Below are positions 37,825-49,893 of a stretch of DNA of 64,000 bases, piece by piece (the stretch's first letter is position 1; the number at the start of each line of letters is the position of its first letter). A program made the translations under genes and the position numbers. The notes beneath the pieces were generated by a model that saw nothing but the letters and a program-made list of their open reading frames with translations, was not told the DNA's origin and did no database searches. The stretch comes from Symmetrospora coprosmae (Eukaryota; Basidiomycota; Cystobasidiomycetes; Symmetrosporaceae), in assembly GCA_008802785.1 (NCBI GenBank), contig VUYT01000005.1:558001-622000 (forward strand), read 5' to 3'.

Positions 37825-39143
37825 CTAGACGAGAAGGACTGCGTTCTGCGTGCAAGAAGCATAGCACGCAAAGCGTCAGCGTCCAGCTCGCGCGATGACA
37901 GCGAGAGTGCTTGCAACTGACGATGCAGCCCTCGTCTTCTGGCTTGTTCGTGATTTGTGCGTACTAGCATGCGTCGAAATGAGACACTGTCAGTCTCGCT
38001 GCTGAGCACCCAACCTTATCTGTAAATGCGCGCGCACCTTGCCCCAAACGACCTTTCCGCCGGTGGTCACCATACCGAGCTCGGACACGTTCACCTCGAT
38101 GATTGTACCCTTGGTGAGAACACCGAGTTGCGTGTACATTGGCGACTGGGGGTTCTTCTTGACGCCAATGATGGGAAGCTGGAAGGTGGCCTACATATGG
38201 CAGGAAAGGGAGAGTCAGCACGGATAGCAATTGAGTGGCTGTCTTGCAGAGCGACAGCCCACCTTCAGCTCCGGGTGCGTAACATTTGCCTTCTTGTATC
38301 GCAGCGCCATGGGCCGGACGAATCGCTCCTGTTTTGGCCCTTTCCGCGTGAAGGACTCGTTGACGAACGTAGCTTTCGTGACCATCTGCGCGATGGAGCG
38401 GCAGGGACCCAACGTCAGCACGGCGACAAATGGCAACCAAACGTGTACTGTCGCAGCGCACCCTCTTCCAGCCCTTTCTCCGGCTCTTTCCAGTCTTGAT
38501 GACCCTGAATGCCTCCTCCTCGCTGATTCCTCGGACCTTCGGCAGAGGGACGGCAAACTTGCCGGCCTTGTCCTTGCGGCGCTGCTTGAGTGCAGACGAG
38601 AGCACTTTCGCATTGTTCTGCTCCTCTCGGTCGAGGAGGTACGACGGCAGTGCCTCCTTGTGCTCGTTTGCCTCTGATGGTCCTGCCTTGACCTTGCGCT
38701 CGTCGTGCTCCTTGAGCAGCTTGCGCAGGGCGACCTTCTCGCTGTACCGCTGCTGGTGCATGAGCTTGGCTTTGCGGCCGTGCATCGACTGGGCGATGGA
38801 CGACTGCTTGTGCGCTAGACGTGCCGTCTTCTTGCGGCTGCGCTCCTCGGTGTCGAGACGCTTTCCATGGCGCTTGACGTGCTCCTCGACTGTGAGGATG
38901 GGCGAGATGGCGAGCGAGGTGTCAGCGGGCATGCACACTCGGTGCTACAGCAGTGCATGACATGGGGATGGTGGCTGTTACTGACTGTATCTTTAGTATG
39001 AGCAGGATGCAGCGAGTTAGATGAGGATGGGTGGCAAAGAACCGGTCAGCCTGGCTGCTGCTGCTTCGCACAGGCAGTGATCATGCGCAAGGGGGGGCGA
39101 AGGGGCACAGAGCAGAGCAGGGCACTCACTGATTCTGAGGCAT
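37825..39143 (-). CDS. NSA2: Ribosome biogenesis protein NSA2, with a 5-nt microexon
   Basis: 60S pre-ribosome assembly factor. Seven exons: 39143-39130 (14 nt), 38990-38986 (5 nt), 38889-38462, 38385-38263, 38190-38038, 37963-37922, 37845-37825; sum 786 nt, 261 residues, the exact family length. Reading across the first junctions gives [19 protein letters not shown], which fits the universally conserved MPQNEYIE start; without the ATACA microexon this start cannot be built. Other conserved blocks: [70 protein letters not shown] and the C-terminal NAVLLV on its own last exon. Donors flanking the microexon and the penultimate exon are GTCAGT. Confidence 0.93.
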
Positions 39144-39804
39144 GGCTGGCGAGTGGGAGATGTCAGGTGTGTACAAGGGTCGGGTAGAGGAGGAGGAGCA
39201 GGAGCCGTTGGGCTGCGAGGACGAGAGAGCGTACTCCGCTCACTCGACGCAGCCCAAGGGGCAAATTCTACGGGCGCACCGGGTCTCGCTCTCACCACCG
39301 TGGGTAGGGACTGTGTATGACGGAGGTTGCTGCATTTACGTAGCACGGGACAGTGTGACTCATAGCGGGCATCTCCTGACAGCGCTCAATACTCGCTGCT
39401 GCTCCTCGTCTTGCTCCGCGCCCATTCTTAGCCCGCTCAGTGCGAGCTGGCACACGAATACATCCTGGCCTCTGGTATCAAGCGAGATCTGCGGGCCTGG
39501 CTCGAATGGCGCTGGCGTTAACCCCGCACCCTCACTCCCTCACTGAGCATATTCGTCCGGCTTGTTGACTGACGCCGAACAAGACATGTCACGTCAATGC
39601 CAGTCAAGGCGGTGCGCGCAGCGATAGTGCAGGACTGTCGGGCATGATGCGGCACCGCCCTTGCTCTTGGTGATGCATTAGATCCCGTCCATGGGGACCA
39701 CAGATCGCCCTGCACTTCTGTTTGCTCATCCCTGCACCTCCAGAGACGACCGAGCATTGAATCCGATGCAGACTCCCAAGCATCCTGACACCGACTCCCC
39801 AAAC
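39144..39804. other. Intergenic, divergent promoter of NSA2 and the 39805 gene
   Basis: About 660 bp; no supported gene. The true first exon of the plus-strand gene may lie here. Confidence 0.45.
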
Positions 39805-41111
39805 ATGGGCAGCCTAAATTACGCAGTGGGCCTTGCCTGGACCCTATACTCGAAGCCAGTTTGAGCGATGTGCTGACGTCCATCACTCGTTGACCCTCTC
39901 GACAGCCACCAAGAGCAATCAAGATCAATGTACCCGGTCAGCGCCTGGCGCACTACTACGCTCGTCAGCCCACCGGTCGATACCTCGGCGGTGCTAAAGG
40001 CTGGCACCCCATATGGCTGCGCTTTGGACCGGACCCTGCGCACAGTGCTCGCGTTCGTGCCGATGATCCGAGACTGCCAGGGACCCTCATGCGATACGAC
40101 TACAAGTATGGCTACATCGCACGAGGTGGACGCGCAGGTGACGTGCCCGATATGGTACAGTTTGTCTTCCCGACAATCGAGCAGGAGGACCGCACCCGCG
40201 ATCCGGACTATCTCAGCGTTAACATGTCCCACCGAATCGCCGAGGAGCACGGCGAGAGGCGCGCAAGTCCGTCTCGGTCCTATCATAGTGCTCGCGCCTC
40301 ATCTGCGCTGTCCTCAGCTTCAAGAGTCCCGGGTAGCATCATGCCTCTGGCCGCTTCAGAACGGAATGTCTCGTCTTCTGCTCTGCACTCCTTGCCTAGT
40401 GTCCCGCGAAGTAGCGTACCGTCGTCGCCGCCACCACCCACACCAGCGCGGCCACCTCCGCAGTCTGGACGCCTGACTCGTAGCGGACCGGGCACCGTGG
40501 CTCATTCTCCAGCGCAGACCGCTAGCGATAACACAGAGCCGATCCGCTACTCTTCCAATTCCTACATACAAGGTGGCGTAAGCCAGTATGTGAGGACCAG
40601 CTACAGCTACAGTACAGGCTCCCGATTCAGCAATGCTCCTGTGCCTGTGCCCTCGTACAGCTGGCGAAAGCGGGTGTGGCAGAAGCTAGCGGTGCGAGAA
40701 CCAGGACCGCACCCACCGAAGGTCACCTGGTCAGGGCGAGCGATCGATGCTATACGCGCCAAACGATTTTGGAGATCTATTTGGCCGCCGGATGATGAAG
40801 GTCCGCCACCGACTCGACTCGGTCTGCATAGAACATCCGGAGATTACGCTGCAATGCGATGGCAGAGGCGGGTGCCCAGACTACAGGCTAAAGGGCGCGC
40901 ACTCATACGGCGCCAGGAAAGGGCTGAGGAGCGCACGAGCAGGGCCCGGCAGGCTGTGTCGTTCAAACACTCAAGCTACGTCTTTGCGAAGCGTGAGGGT
41001 CATCCCGACAGGCGCGCCCGAAACCCAGCAGATGAGGTCCAACGACGCGAGGTAGCCCAGGGTCAGCGCAAGCTTGACTTCGCGCTGAGTCGAGCACAGA
41101 GAGCAGCATGA
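39805..41111 (+). CDS. Uncharacterised basic protein
   Basis: A long open frame runs from a splice acceptor at 39905 (CTCTCGACAG) to a stop at 41111, about 401 codons. It reads INVPGQRLAHYYARQ, GGAKGWHPIWLRFGPDP, TLMRYDYKYGYIARGGRAG, then a Ser/Pro-rich middle and a basic, helical C-terminal part (AIDAIRAKRFWRSIWPPDD, RALIRRQERAEERTSRA). The first exon is uncertain: ATG 39805 followed by a 47-bp intron (39859-39905) with a weak GTTTGA donor is the simplest choice; translation from ATG 40089 is the alternative. I do not recognise the family. The structured N-terminal part argues that the gene is real. Confidence 0.5.
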
Positions 41112-43430
41112 GGGTATAACAGTCGGGCCCATCTTGGGTAGCTTGTCTAAGGTACAGCGCCTTGACCAACAGATGCTCTGATTGGCAGCATTCTTGGGCA
41201 ATAAACGCTTTCCATCACAGCTCTGCATCGTAGCTCTGCGCACCAGCCATTCGTGGTTTGCGCCATCGACTTATCGTTTCGTACCCAAGAGGAAAGCGCT
41301 GCATAGGCGCAGCCACCTCGGACCAGTAGGGCGTTGGGCTGGTTCGGGCGGACGTTTGCTAAACTCACAAGAAGCAGATCTGCGGCTCGAGGGTACCATG
41401 GCTCTAGAGGGAGCTTGATGGCTCAGTAAGTCATCGAAGCTGGGTCCGAGAATCGTTCACGCCAGAATTACGGGAACTAACCGCTTACGACAGATGGGGC
41501 TACTGATCTCTCACACGCACTGCAGAGTGGCCCGACTCTATGCACATCTTTGCAGGCGGCTAGCACAATCTACAGGCGCGATGCTGTGCCGTACGACCAT
41601 GGCTGTAAGACCTCCACGGCAATCATGGGCCGAGGAAGCCTTTCATGCCGTCCGCCCCGACTGCCTCAGATGAAGCAGGATAACAGTTGCCTGGATGAGC
41701 AAGGCAGAACTACGATACGGCGGACACTGCGGTTGGCATTCGAAGCGGCATGGACTGAGACCCACGACTGCGGGCTAGAACTGCAACTGTGACGAGCCAA
41801 ACTACTACGATAGGCCTGCTTGTAGCGCCAGACTCACCCATTCGGCATTCGAGGCACCGCTCTGCTACCCATTATCACTTCACGCACACCGGCATTCGAC
41901 CGTGTGCTGAGTGGCTGCAGCGGTGCCTGCTCGCCACCGCTCAGATCAGGATCGCTCGAAAGGGGGAGACGCCGTTGATCGTAGAGCGCAGCTACAGCTT
42001 CAACTGCATCCTCCATCTCTTGAGCTGAATCACAGTGGTTTAGACGAGATCGCGGAGCTCGCCATCAGCAAGAGGCAAAGTCGTAGTCCACCATGGCCGG
42101 GGTTGGAGGACACTGCGAGTCACATATCGCTGATGAACTCCCGACACATCTTCCTCTCCATAGACCCTGCAGAGCCGCACAGATCTAGACCGGAATCCTC
42201 GGTATTACCAGTGTCCAGTATCGCATGCAAGGACACACTCGGCACAGCAACGTACTATTGAACCCTCTCGCCAAAAGCGACGAGGTGATCGCATCGACAG
42301 ACGCATTCCGCAACGCGATCCACCCTCGCAGCAGAAGCATTCCCCATTGCTGCCTCGGTAAACCCTGCTCATCATGCCAACCAGGCCCATCGGACCTCCC
42401 AAAGCTCCTACCAGGCATGGCCGTCCTGAAAGCCTGACAAGGCAACCGCAGAGAGCCAGTTTTTCATCGGAGGCCACGATCGGCATCTCTCGCGACGTAT
42501 CGGCTGCATTGATGTCCCACACGGAAAACACCCGCAGTCGTCTTTGGCCTTCAGACTCCATGCGAGTCGATGCAGGAGGCTATCCTGTATATGCTGCGCG
42601 GAATGACCCGCACCCATACGTCCCTTTCATCCCGACCTCGTGCGATGAAAGACATTCTCGCCAGAGGATATAATAGCCTCGGATCCGGGAGCGCACCGGA
42701 CAATAGCGCCTCTGATGATTCAGATGCGTGCTTCCGATAGGCAACGGCACCCTACTTTTAACCAACAAGGCCTTTTCACGAGTCAGAGAAAGCCAGGTTA
42801 CCGTCTCAGCAGCAGAGTTCCTACAACCGATGCCAGACGTCGATACAGCGACAGCTTCGCACAGCCCTTTGGATATCCTTCCTCGCATCCTTCCTCACCA
42901 CCCAGCTGGTCAAGAAGGTTATTGATCAGGCTCTGTCGTCCATTTCTTCCCGCATCAGAGCAGCGTGAGATGCACGACCACACGACGCAGTACACCGGCG
43001 ACGGACGGACGAGACTCGCCATGCGATACGCCGGTACGAGTCGGTCGCAACGATACAAAGACTGAGCCGAACGACGAACGGACAAGCAGAAAGCACAAGA
43101 GCTGGCCGAGTCGACCCGACGGAAAGAGAAGATCACCAAACGAGATTGCGTACTAGGTACTCGTAAGCTTCAGGTGCAGGTGGATCGAGCTCAAAGACAA
43201 TAAAAGCACTCTCCCACCCGCGCGATGTCAAGCGAACTGACGTTGAAAGCATGCGGTGCGCTTCACAAGGCTGGTTAGCCATGCAGCACAAGGGCGAGCT
43301 TAGATGTGCGATGTTACAGTAAGTTTCAGCGATCTTTTGACGATGATGGACTAAGCGAGCGCCATGCTATGCTATAACGACTGCGGTAAGAGTGCAGAGT
43401 CCATTTGCTCATGTGTGTGTCTAACAAGCT
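41112..43430. other. 2.3 kb stretch without a convincing gene
   Basis: All three forward frames hold successive short open stretches of protein-like, Ser/Arg/Pro-rich sequence that hand over from frame to frame. One well-formed intron candidate is present (GTAAGT at 41420 to CTAAC...GACAG near 41493). Either a multi-intron or decayed gene, or GC-rich noise; I could not assemble a consistent reading. Confidence 0.4.
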
Positions 43431-45470
43431 CTAGAGAGCAACAGCGAGGGCAGACATGAGGGCGAGGAGACCGGCTCCGGCCATCGACAGGATTGGGACT
43501 GCATTGCTGAAGCCGGCGCCCGTGCCGCTCCCGCTTCCGCCAGCGCCCTGGCCGGAGGCTGTTACCGTCGCTCCTGGAGGGTTGAATGCGGAAGTGCCGG
43601 ATGCGTTAACGCCGCCTGGTGAGATGGTAACGAATGTGGTGAGGGGCGGGAGTGAGGTTTGCACAGTGAGCATGGGGCCGTCGGAGGAAAGGAGGAGCGA
43701 AGAGGCGGATGAGCTGGGGTCGGACGATGCAGCAGAGAGAGCAGACGATGATGACGATGACGCACCTCCCGCAGTGCCGTTCCTGGATCCCGTCGACGTC
43801 GAATTGGCAACCGTGGCAAAGCCGACTCGGGCGTTGGCGTAGTCATAGATGGAATAGACGTTCTTGAGGAAGGCGTCCCCGATGATGGCAATATCGTTGC
43901 CGTTCGGGTCCTGCGCGTCCTGCGCGACAATGCCAAAGACGCACTGCTCGCGGCTCTGGTCGGCGTACCCGAGGAGCATGTCGCCAAGATCGATCTCAAA
44001 CTGCCGATTGTTGAAGACGGCCGAGAGGGTGAAGGTGGGCGTAGCGCACGGGATGGACCAGTACCCCTGGGTGCCGTACGACTGGCCGTTCAGGCGCGCA
44101 TAGAAAGCCGTCGCGACCGTCGTTGGCACGTACCACAGGCTCGTGCCTGTGTCAATGGCAGCGGGGGACGACGTCCCAGAGACGACGCTGCCGTCAATGG
44201 CCAGACCCTGCGTGTTGACCTCCCAGTAGCCCTCGAGCGTCACGGGCGTGTATGTGATCTCGCCCGTGTAGCGGGACGAGTCGATTGCGCCGACCATCAT
44301 CTCTCCTCCACCAATGGTTCCGCTGGACTCCTGCGTCAGATCGTACGCCCGCTGCAAGTAGAAGGCGAAAACATTGGAGGCGAGCTGGCGGGCGGGGCAG
44401 AATGCAGCAGATCAGCACAACGACTCGCGCGAGCGGCAGGATAGCGGCATGACTCACGCTGCCAGACTTGGCGAGGTTCTCAAACCACGTTGGCGCGCCA
44501 CTTGAGGCGATGCTCTGGAAGCCCATCCCCATAATGCCGTCCGACCCGCTCGTCGCAAAGATTGAGGACGTCTCGTTGGCGAGGGCGAAGGTCTGGTTTT
44601 GCACAGCCAGACCACCGACGGACACGACGTCCTCTGCGAGGTAACCCTCGGTATTGCCAGTGCCGTAGCGGATATCCCATTCCGTCTGCGTCTGGATCAG
44701 GGAGGTGGAACTTGCAGCGTTGAAGTTTGTGTGGGTCGAGCTGGACGTGGGCACCCATAGATCGGATGATCCGGCTGCAGAGAGCGGGAGCGGGAGGGGC
44801 CTCAGTCAATGCTGGTCCAGAGGCTCCGAGACTCAGATCGCCGCCGCAGCTCACTATCGAAGGTGATTAGGAAGGTCTGCGCTGGGGTTCCGATGAGCGT
44901 CTGCCCATAGTACTGCGTGTCGAGGCCACCAGAGAAGGCTGTTTGGGCGTTCGAGCGGAAGCAACAAAGTCAAGAGAAGGAGCGTGCGGGCGGTCGCGTC
45001 AGTAGCGGCATCTCGACGGAGCGGAGCATAGGGCGGCTTCGAAAGATGGTGCACGCACAATCAATGAGCTCGACCGAGCCCTGGTTCCCGCCATTCTGTC
45101 GCCGCGCCAGTCGCTGCTCGTTGACGTCGTGCACAGGTGCCAGAGCTGCTCCTGCTCCTGCGCGCTTCTGCTTCTTCTGCGGCGCGATCTTCCCTTCGCG
45201 CAGGTTGCGCTTGTACCGCGCATTGCCGTGCCTGTACTTGTTTGCGACGTGCTCCTTGTCCTCCTGGAACAGCGCGGGCACAAAGACGCCGTGCTCGTCT
45301 GCGAATGACCGCCCTCGCTTGCTGATCTGGTAGCGCTGCACCGGTCCTGCTGGTGATGCTGCGGCTGCAGTGGCTGAAGCTGCGGCGAGAAGGGCCAGGG
45401 CGGCGAGCGCGGAGGTCGAGGTCGAGGCTGAGCTCGAGCCGGATGAGCTGGATGCTGCTGAGCTGCGCAT
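43431..45470 (-). CDS. Secreted pepsin-like aspartic protease, probably GPI-anchored
   Basis: A1-family endopeptidase, four exons. A signal peptide (ALAALALLAAASATAAAA) leads a basic propeptide. The first catalytic Asp is in FDTGSSDLWVPTSSS, assembled exactly across an intron; the second is AAIDTGTSLWYVP. Other blocks: TQYYGQTLIGTPAQTF, WDIRYGTGNTEGYLAEDVV, SDGIMGMGFQSIA, GIVAQDAQDP and IIGDAFLKNVYSIYDY. The C-terminal tail is Ser/Thr-rich with Gly repeats and ends in a hydrophobic stretch (PILSMAGAGLLALMSALAVAL), which suggests GPI attachment to the membrane or cell wall, as in yapsin-like proteases. Confidence 0.9.
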
Positions 45471-46105
45471 GTCTGCTGCAGTATATTACTACTGGAGAAG
45501 CGAGAGTGGTGCTGTATGCGATTACTGTCGGCTGATGGTCGAGGAGGAAAGGGAAAGAGCTGAAGGAGCTGCACGTCTGGAATAGACTGCGGGCAAGCGA
45601 GAGAGAAGGTGGAAGCGCTGGCGCTGCGGGCTGCGGGTGCGGCGGTAATGCGCGCAGTCGGCACAGGGAGAACAGCAGCGGCGCAGCAGGCAAAGTAGTA
45701 GTGAGTGCGTCGAAAAGGGTAGCAGAGAGAGAGAGAGGGAACGAGAGCGTCCTGGATGTACGCAGTTGGCCCGACTCAGCTGCGGCCCGCGCGCAGATCT
45801 CCTCTTCCCACACGGCTGCTGCGCGCCACCGTCGTCTCTTCGCGCGTCTCGGTGGCGGGGCCGGCGGGCACGCGGTGATGTCAGCAAACGCCCGCCGAAA
45901 TCGCAACAGCCTCGAGGCCGCGCGAGGAGCATGGCGAATGGTGCCGCAGTCGGACAACTACCGTAGTACTGTCCCAATACGTAGACACTCGCCCTCATGG
46001 GAGTCCGGTGGCCGACAACGTGAAATACTCGAAGCAACAACAGCTTATACCTGCATCTTGCGCCCTTCTGCTGCGATCTGCAATTTAGACGACTGTTCCC
46101 CCATC
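45471..46105. other. Intergenic, protease promoter and VPS53 3' flank
   Basis: About 635 bp. A GAGA-rich run near 45724-45745 is the only low-complexity feature. No gene seen. Confidence 0.5.
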
Positions 46106-49100
46106 TCACGAGCTAGTGTTTGACGCAGCCGACGACGTGTGACTGAACAGCCTGCCAATCTTCTTGAACCCGAACGCCTTGTTGATGTCCGCCGCCGAGC
46201 TCGAAACGCCGCTCCCAAAGCTGGCCACCCCGCTGCTGACGGCGTGCGCCGCCTGCGCGCCCGCGCTGCTGGCTGCCGACGACGCTGATGCTGACCCGCC
46301 CTGCTGCGAGGACGTGTAGCCCATCTGCGGCGTGCCCACGCGCGACGCTGCCCCGCTCGTCGAGGTCATCGAGTGCCCGTGCAGCATGGGCAGCGAGCCC
46401 ATGAACAGATTGAGGTTGTGCGCGAGCGCAGAGTTGGGCGACGTAGGCATTGTGATCCCTTGGAACCCAAGCACACCGCTGTTTCCGCTCCCAGCGTGCA
46501 CATCGCTGCTTGTCGTGACCAGCCCGCTTCCGTCCATCTCGATCCCGCTCAGCACGGAAGTGTCCGATAGGTCCCGGAGGAGCGACGTCTTGGCAAGGAA
46601 GATGTCGAGCAGGTTATTCTGATCGTTCCGCCGCACACCTTTGAGGTCGAGCATCTTCTGAAAGTCCGAGAAGGATTGGCAGGGGATAAGGACCAGGTAG
46701 TGGTCGACGAACGCTTCTGGCGGCGACTCGGGACACATGATGACCTGGAGCATTATGTCCACCCGCCCAATAGTCTTGGCCACGACGCGATTGTATCTGT
46801 AGAAGCACGTTGGAACTGTAGTCAGCCGACCCGCATGGACCCCGAATGCTTAAGCGGGTTTCTCGAGACTCACGAGGCAAGCGCCGCGGAGGTGCTTCCT
46901 CCTTCTCCTGCCATCTTGGGCAGCTGCAGCAAGCAGCTTTTCAACCTTTGCAGGTCGAGCAGTATCTGCGACCGAGCCAGCACTTAAGCAACAAGAGACA
47001 ACCCTGCCGGAAATGCCACAGCCCCTCACCTGCTCTGCATTCAGTGCAGAGATAGGTCTCGCTCTGACGAGAGCCTGCGTGAATCGTGTTAGGAGCAGCC
47101 TGCGCACAGGTGACCATGAGCTCAGTGCGCCACCAAGTGTCGCTGTATGCCGGGCAGGAAAGGTGGAGAGACCTACCCGACCGCCTTGTCGCAGAAGCTC
47201 CGGAAGTACTTCCGATGCTCCACCTCCGTCTTGACAAGGTCGCCGACACGATTGACCGCCTGTACCAGTTCGAGGACATACGACGACTCGGAAGAGACGA
47301 TCGAGCTGTCCCTCCACGGCGAGCGGAGCATGGCATTGAAGGACGGCTCGCATGCGAACTCGAGCTCTTTGAGCAGGGACAGGATGGCCGTTGTGGTGAC
47401 ACTGCGTAGCGAGCAGCAAGAGGGTATTAGCCGGCGACCTCGACCAGCAAACAAAGCGTGCTGGGCTTGCAAATACGCACGTAGAGAAAAGATCCCGCTC
47501 CGTCTCTAGCGATACCCGATCCCGAAAGTCCGGGTGGATCTTCTGCTTCAGCCGCTCCTCGAGCTGCCAGGTACGCGGGCGGGCACGGCGGATCAGCGCA
47601 GTCTCACGCCTTGGGCAGGAATGCGAAAGTACACACCTGCGACGTCGTCTCCGCGCAGTAGTCAGCCGTATTGAGCACCATGCACGCATTCACAATCTCC
47701 CGCTGGTTCAAGCGGCCATCCGAGCTCGAGCCGCGCCTGTTGTCGATGCTGGCCGCTTGGCCTCCCTTGCTCAGGTAGCCGCCGAGGACCTCCTCGGCGT
47801 ACACTTTGAGCCACTTCTTGTACACGCTGCACAGCTCGAGGAAGGTCGCGCGCGTCGAGAGCTGAGCGCAGCGCTCGAGCGTCTCGCGGTAGAAGTGGAA
47901 CAGCTCCATGCTGCTTGGCAGCACGGGACTGACTCGCGCCGAATCTGCGTCGGCCCCGTCTCCCACGGGAGGGGTCGCGGAGTCTAGAGGAGCCTTGCGC
48001 GTCCGCCACGTCTGTATCATCTCGCTAAGTGATCGGTCTTGCGCGTCGACAAAGATACCGAGGTAAGCCTCGAAGACGGACGAGATGGTATATGAGGGTG
48101 AGCCGTGGGCACTCGGCGACATGCTGGCGATCTTGTCGAACTGTAGCGAAGAACTCAGCGATCATGCGTTGACGATTTGAAAGGCCCGCAATCTTCGGAG
48201 GCGCGCGTTTACCTTCATACCGAGCTTACGCTCCATGTCATGCTCAAACTCGGTCGTCATGTTCAAAGCCTCGAGGAGCTTTGTCACATTCAAGCCCGAT
48301 GCGACCCTGACGAGTACGCTCTTTAGGTCGTCTCTGGGTATGGGTCGCAGCAATTTCAGCTCACAAACGAGCTTGGCCTGGAATCTTTCGTAGGTCGCTC
48401 AACGCACCTCGTCAGCGCCGTGAAGGCACCGCACAAACACGCCTGACATTTCCACTTGTCCGGGAAGATGCGGCTGTGCCCTTCGTCCTCGAAATTCGTC
48501 TTTAGCGCGCGGCGGAACCACGCAAACCGGCGGGACAGGTTGTCGAGCTGGCCTGCCTCTTCCGAAGGGCGGAATATCCGCCGATAGTCGCGCAGGATCT
48601 GGTTGCAGTACCATTCCAGCAGGGATTGTCTGTGGAAACGTGGGAAAGCGAGAATCTCGAGTCAGACGAGACGAGAGGATGAGCGGGGGAGTGTATTGCC
48701 TACCGAGCGTCGTCACCTATCGCTTCGATGACGCGGCAACCGTCTCCGAGAGCAGCTATGCCCAGGCTCTCGCTGGCGTGTGCCTCGCGGCCCCTGCCAA
48801 GACTGGAGAGGCGCGTCAAATATGCGGATCGTCAGTCGCTTCTGTCTGCGGAATCCCGGAAGGCAGAGCGCAGGGAGGCCCCACCTCATTTCGAAATCCT
48901 TCATGACCTGGCTCCGCAGCGTCCCCTGAATCTCCTGTATACCCCGCAGGACGGTACTGATGCGCTCGATAGACGAATATGTCCGAAAGTGGTTTGCGAG
49001 CTCCTTCACGGCTGAGAGTGCCTGTGCAGCTTCCTTGTAGCGCCGACTCTCGGCAATGGGCTCCGACGACGGCGGTGCTGATGACGGTAACGCCGCCGCG

Positions 49101-49832
49101 GTTGTTGCCCTGGCCGCGGCCGAGTTGGCGTTGGCGAGCTTCCTGAGCTGCTCGTACGCGACGACGAGCATCTGAAAGCGCTTTATCCCCGTTATGCTGT
49201 TTGTGATGTTCTTCTTTGCGAGGTCGAGGTTCCTGATGTCGCGCGTAATCTCGCGGACAATGATCTCCGACTCTGTCGCGCCCGCGCGCAGGTGGTGTAT
49301 CTCGGTGAAGAGCTCGGTGATGCGCTCCTGGGCGAGCGACATCTGGTCTGCGGCCTGCGCTGCGCTGATCTCGGAGGAGAGGGCTGCAATGCGGGCGCGG
49401 TGGAGACGCGTGCGCGCTCGGAGAGAGAGCTGGAGCAGCTCGAGCCGGGTGTAAAGCTCGTCGTCGGTGTTGCGGCCTTGCTGGCGGTCAGTGGTGAGTG
49501 CGTCCTGCTCTGCTGCAGCTGTCGGGAGGTCTGAGGTAGAATGGGTGTTGGTCGGTCAGTCACGCGTTCCGCAAGAGTTCCAGGAGGAGGGTCAGGAGCA
49601 GAGCAAACGATAGACGAGGGACGGCGTCGCATCAGTCTATTGCGCAGGATAGCAGTACGTCACATAGCAGCCCACCGGGGCTCACGCCAGCGAGGAGCTG
49701 GTTGAGCGTGTCTTCGATGGAGAGACCGTCGCTGTCGCCGACACGGGTTGTGCCTTCTAGGGCCGTGGACGCAGTCGCAGCAGTGCCATTGCCATTGCCG
49801 TTGATGCTGCCTGGATGCACCAGCTGGGCCAT
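46106..49832 (-). CDS. VPS53: VPS53, GARP/EARP tethering complex subunit
   Basis: Subunit of the complex that tethers endosome-derived vesicles at the trans-Golgi. Starts MAQLVHPGSINGNG and SIEDTLNQLLAG, then coiled-coil blocks typical of the family: ERITELFTEIHHLRAGATES, EIIVREITRDIRNLDLAKKN, SITGIKRFQMLVVAYEQL and EAAQALSAVKELANHFRTY. The C-terminal third includes MAKTIGRVDIMLQVIMCPES, PPEAFVDHYLVLIP and FSDFQKMLDLKGVRR, as expected for VPS53. It ends with a Ser/Ala-rich tail and GFKKIGRLFSHTSSAASN. Many short introns lie between 46800 and 49600. The start codon is only 61 bp from that of the divergent LysM gene. Confidence 0.88.
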
Positions 49833-49861
49833 GCTGATGACCGTGACCTTACCGCTGACGC

Positions 49862-49882
49862 TGCTGCTGCTGCTGCTGCTAC
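49862..49882 (+). repeat. CTG trinucleotide run
   Basis: About six perfect CTG units precede ACCCTTTCAG between the divergent VPS53 and LysM starts. It is pyrimidine-rich and could double as a polypyrimidine tract if the LysM gene has a 5' intron ending at the CAG at 49890. Confidence 0.6.
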
Positions 49883-49893
49883 CCTTTCAGCCG

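Noticed and set aside
37485-38009. Minus-strand open reading of about 170 codons as a gene
   Set aside because: It overlaps the 3' exons and introns of NSA2 in another frame and has no protein-like features.
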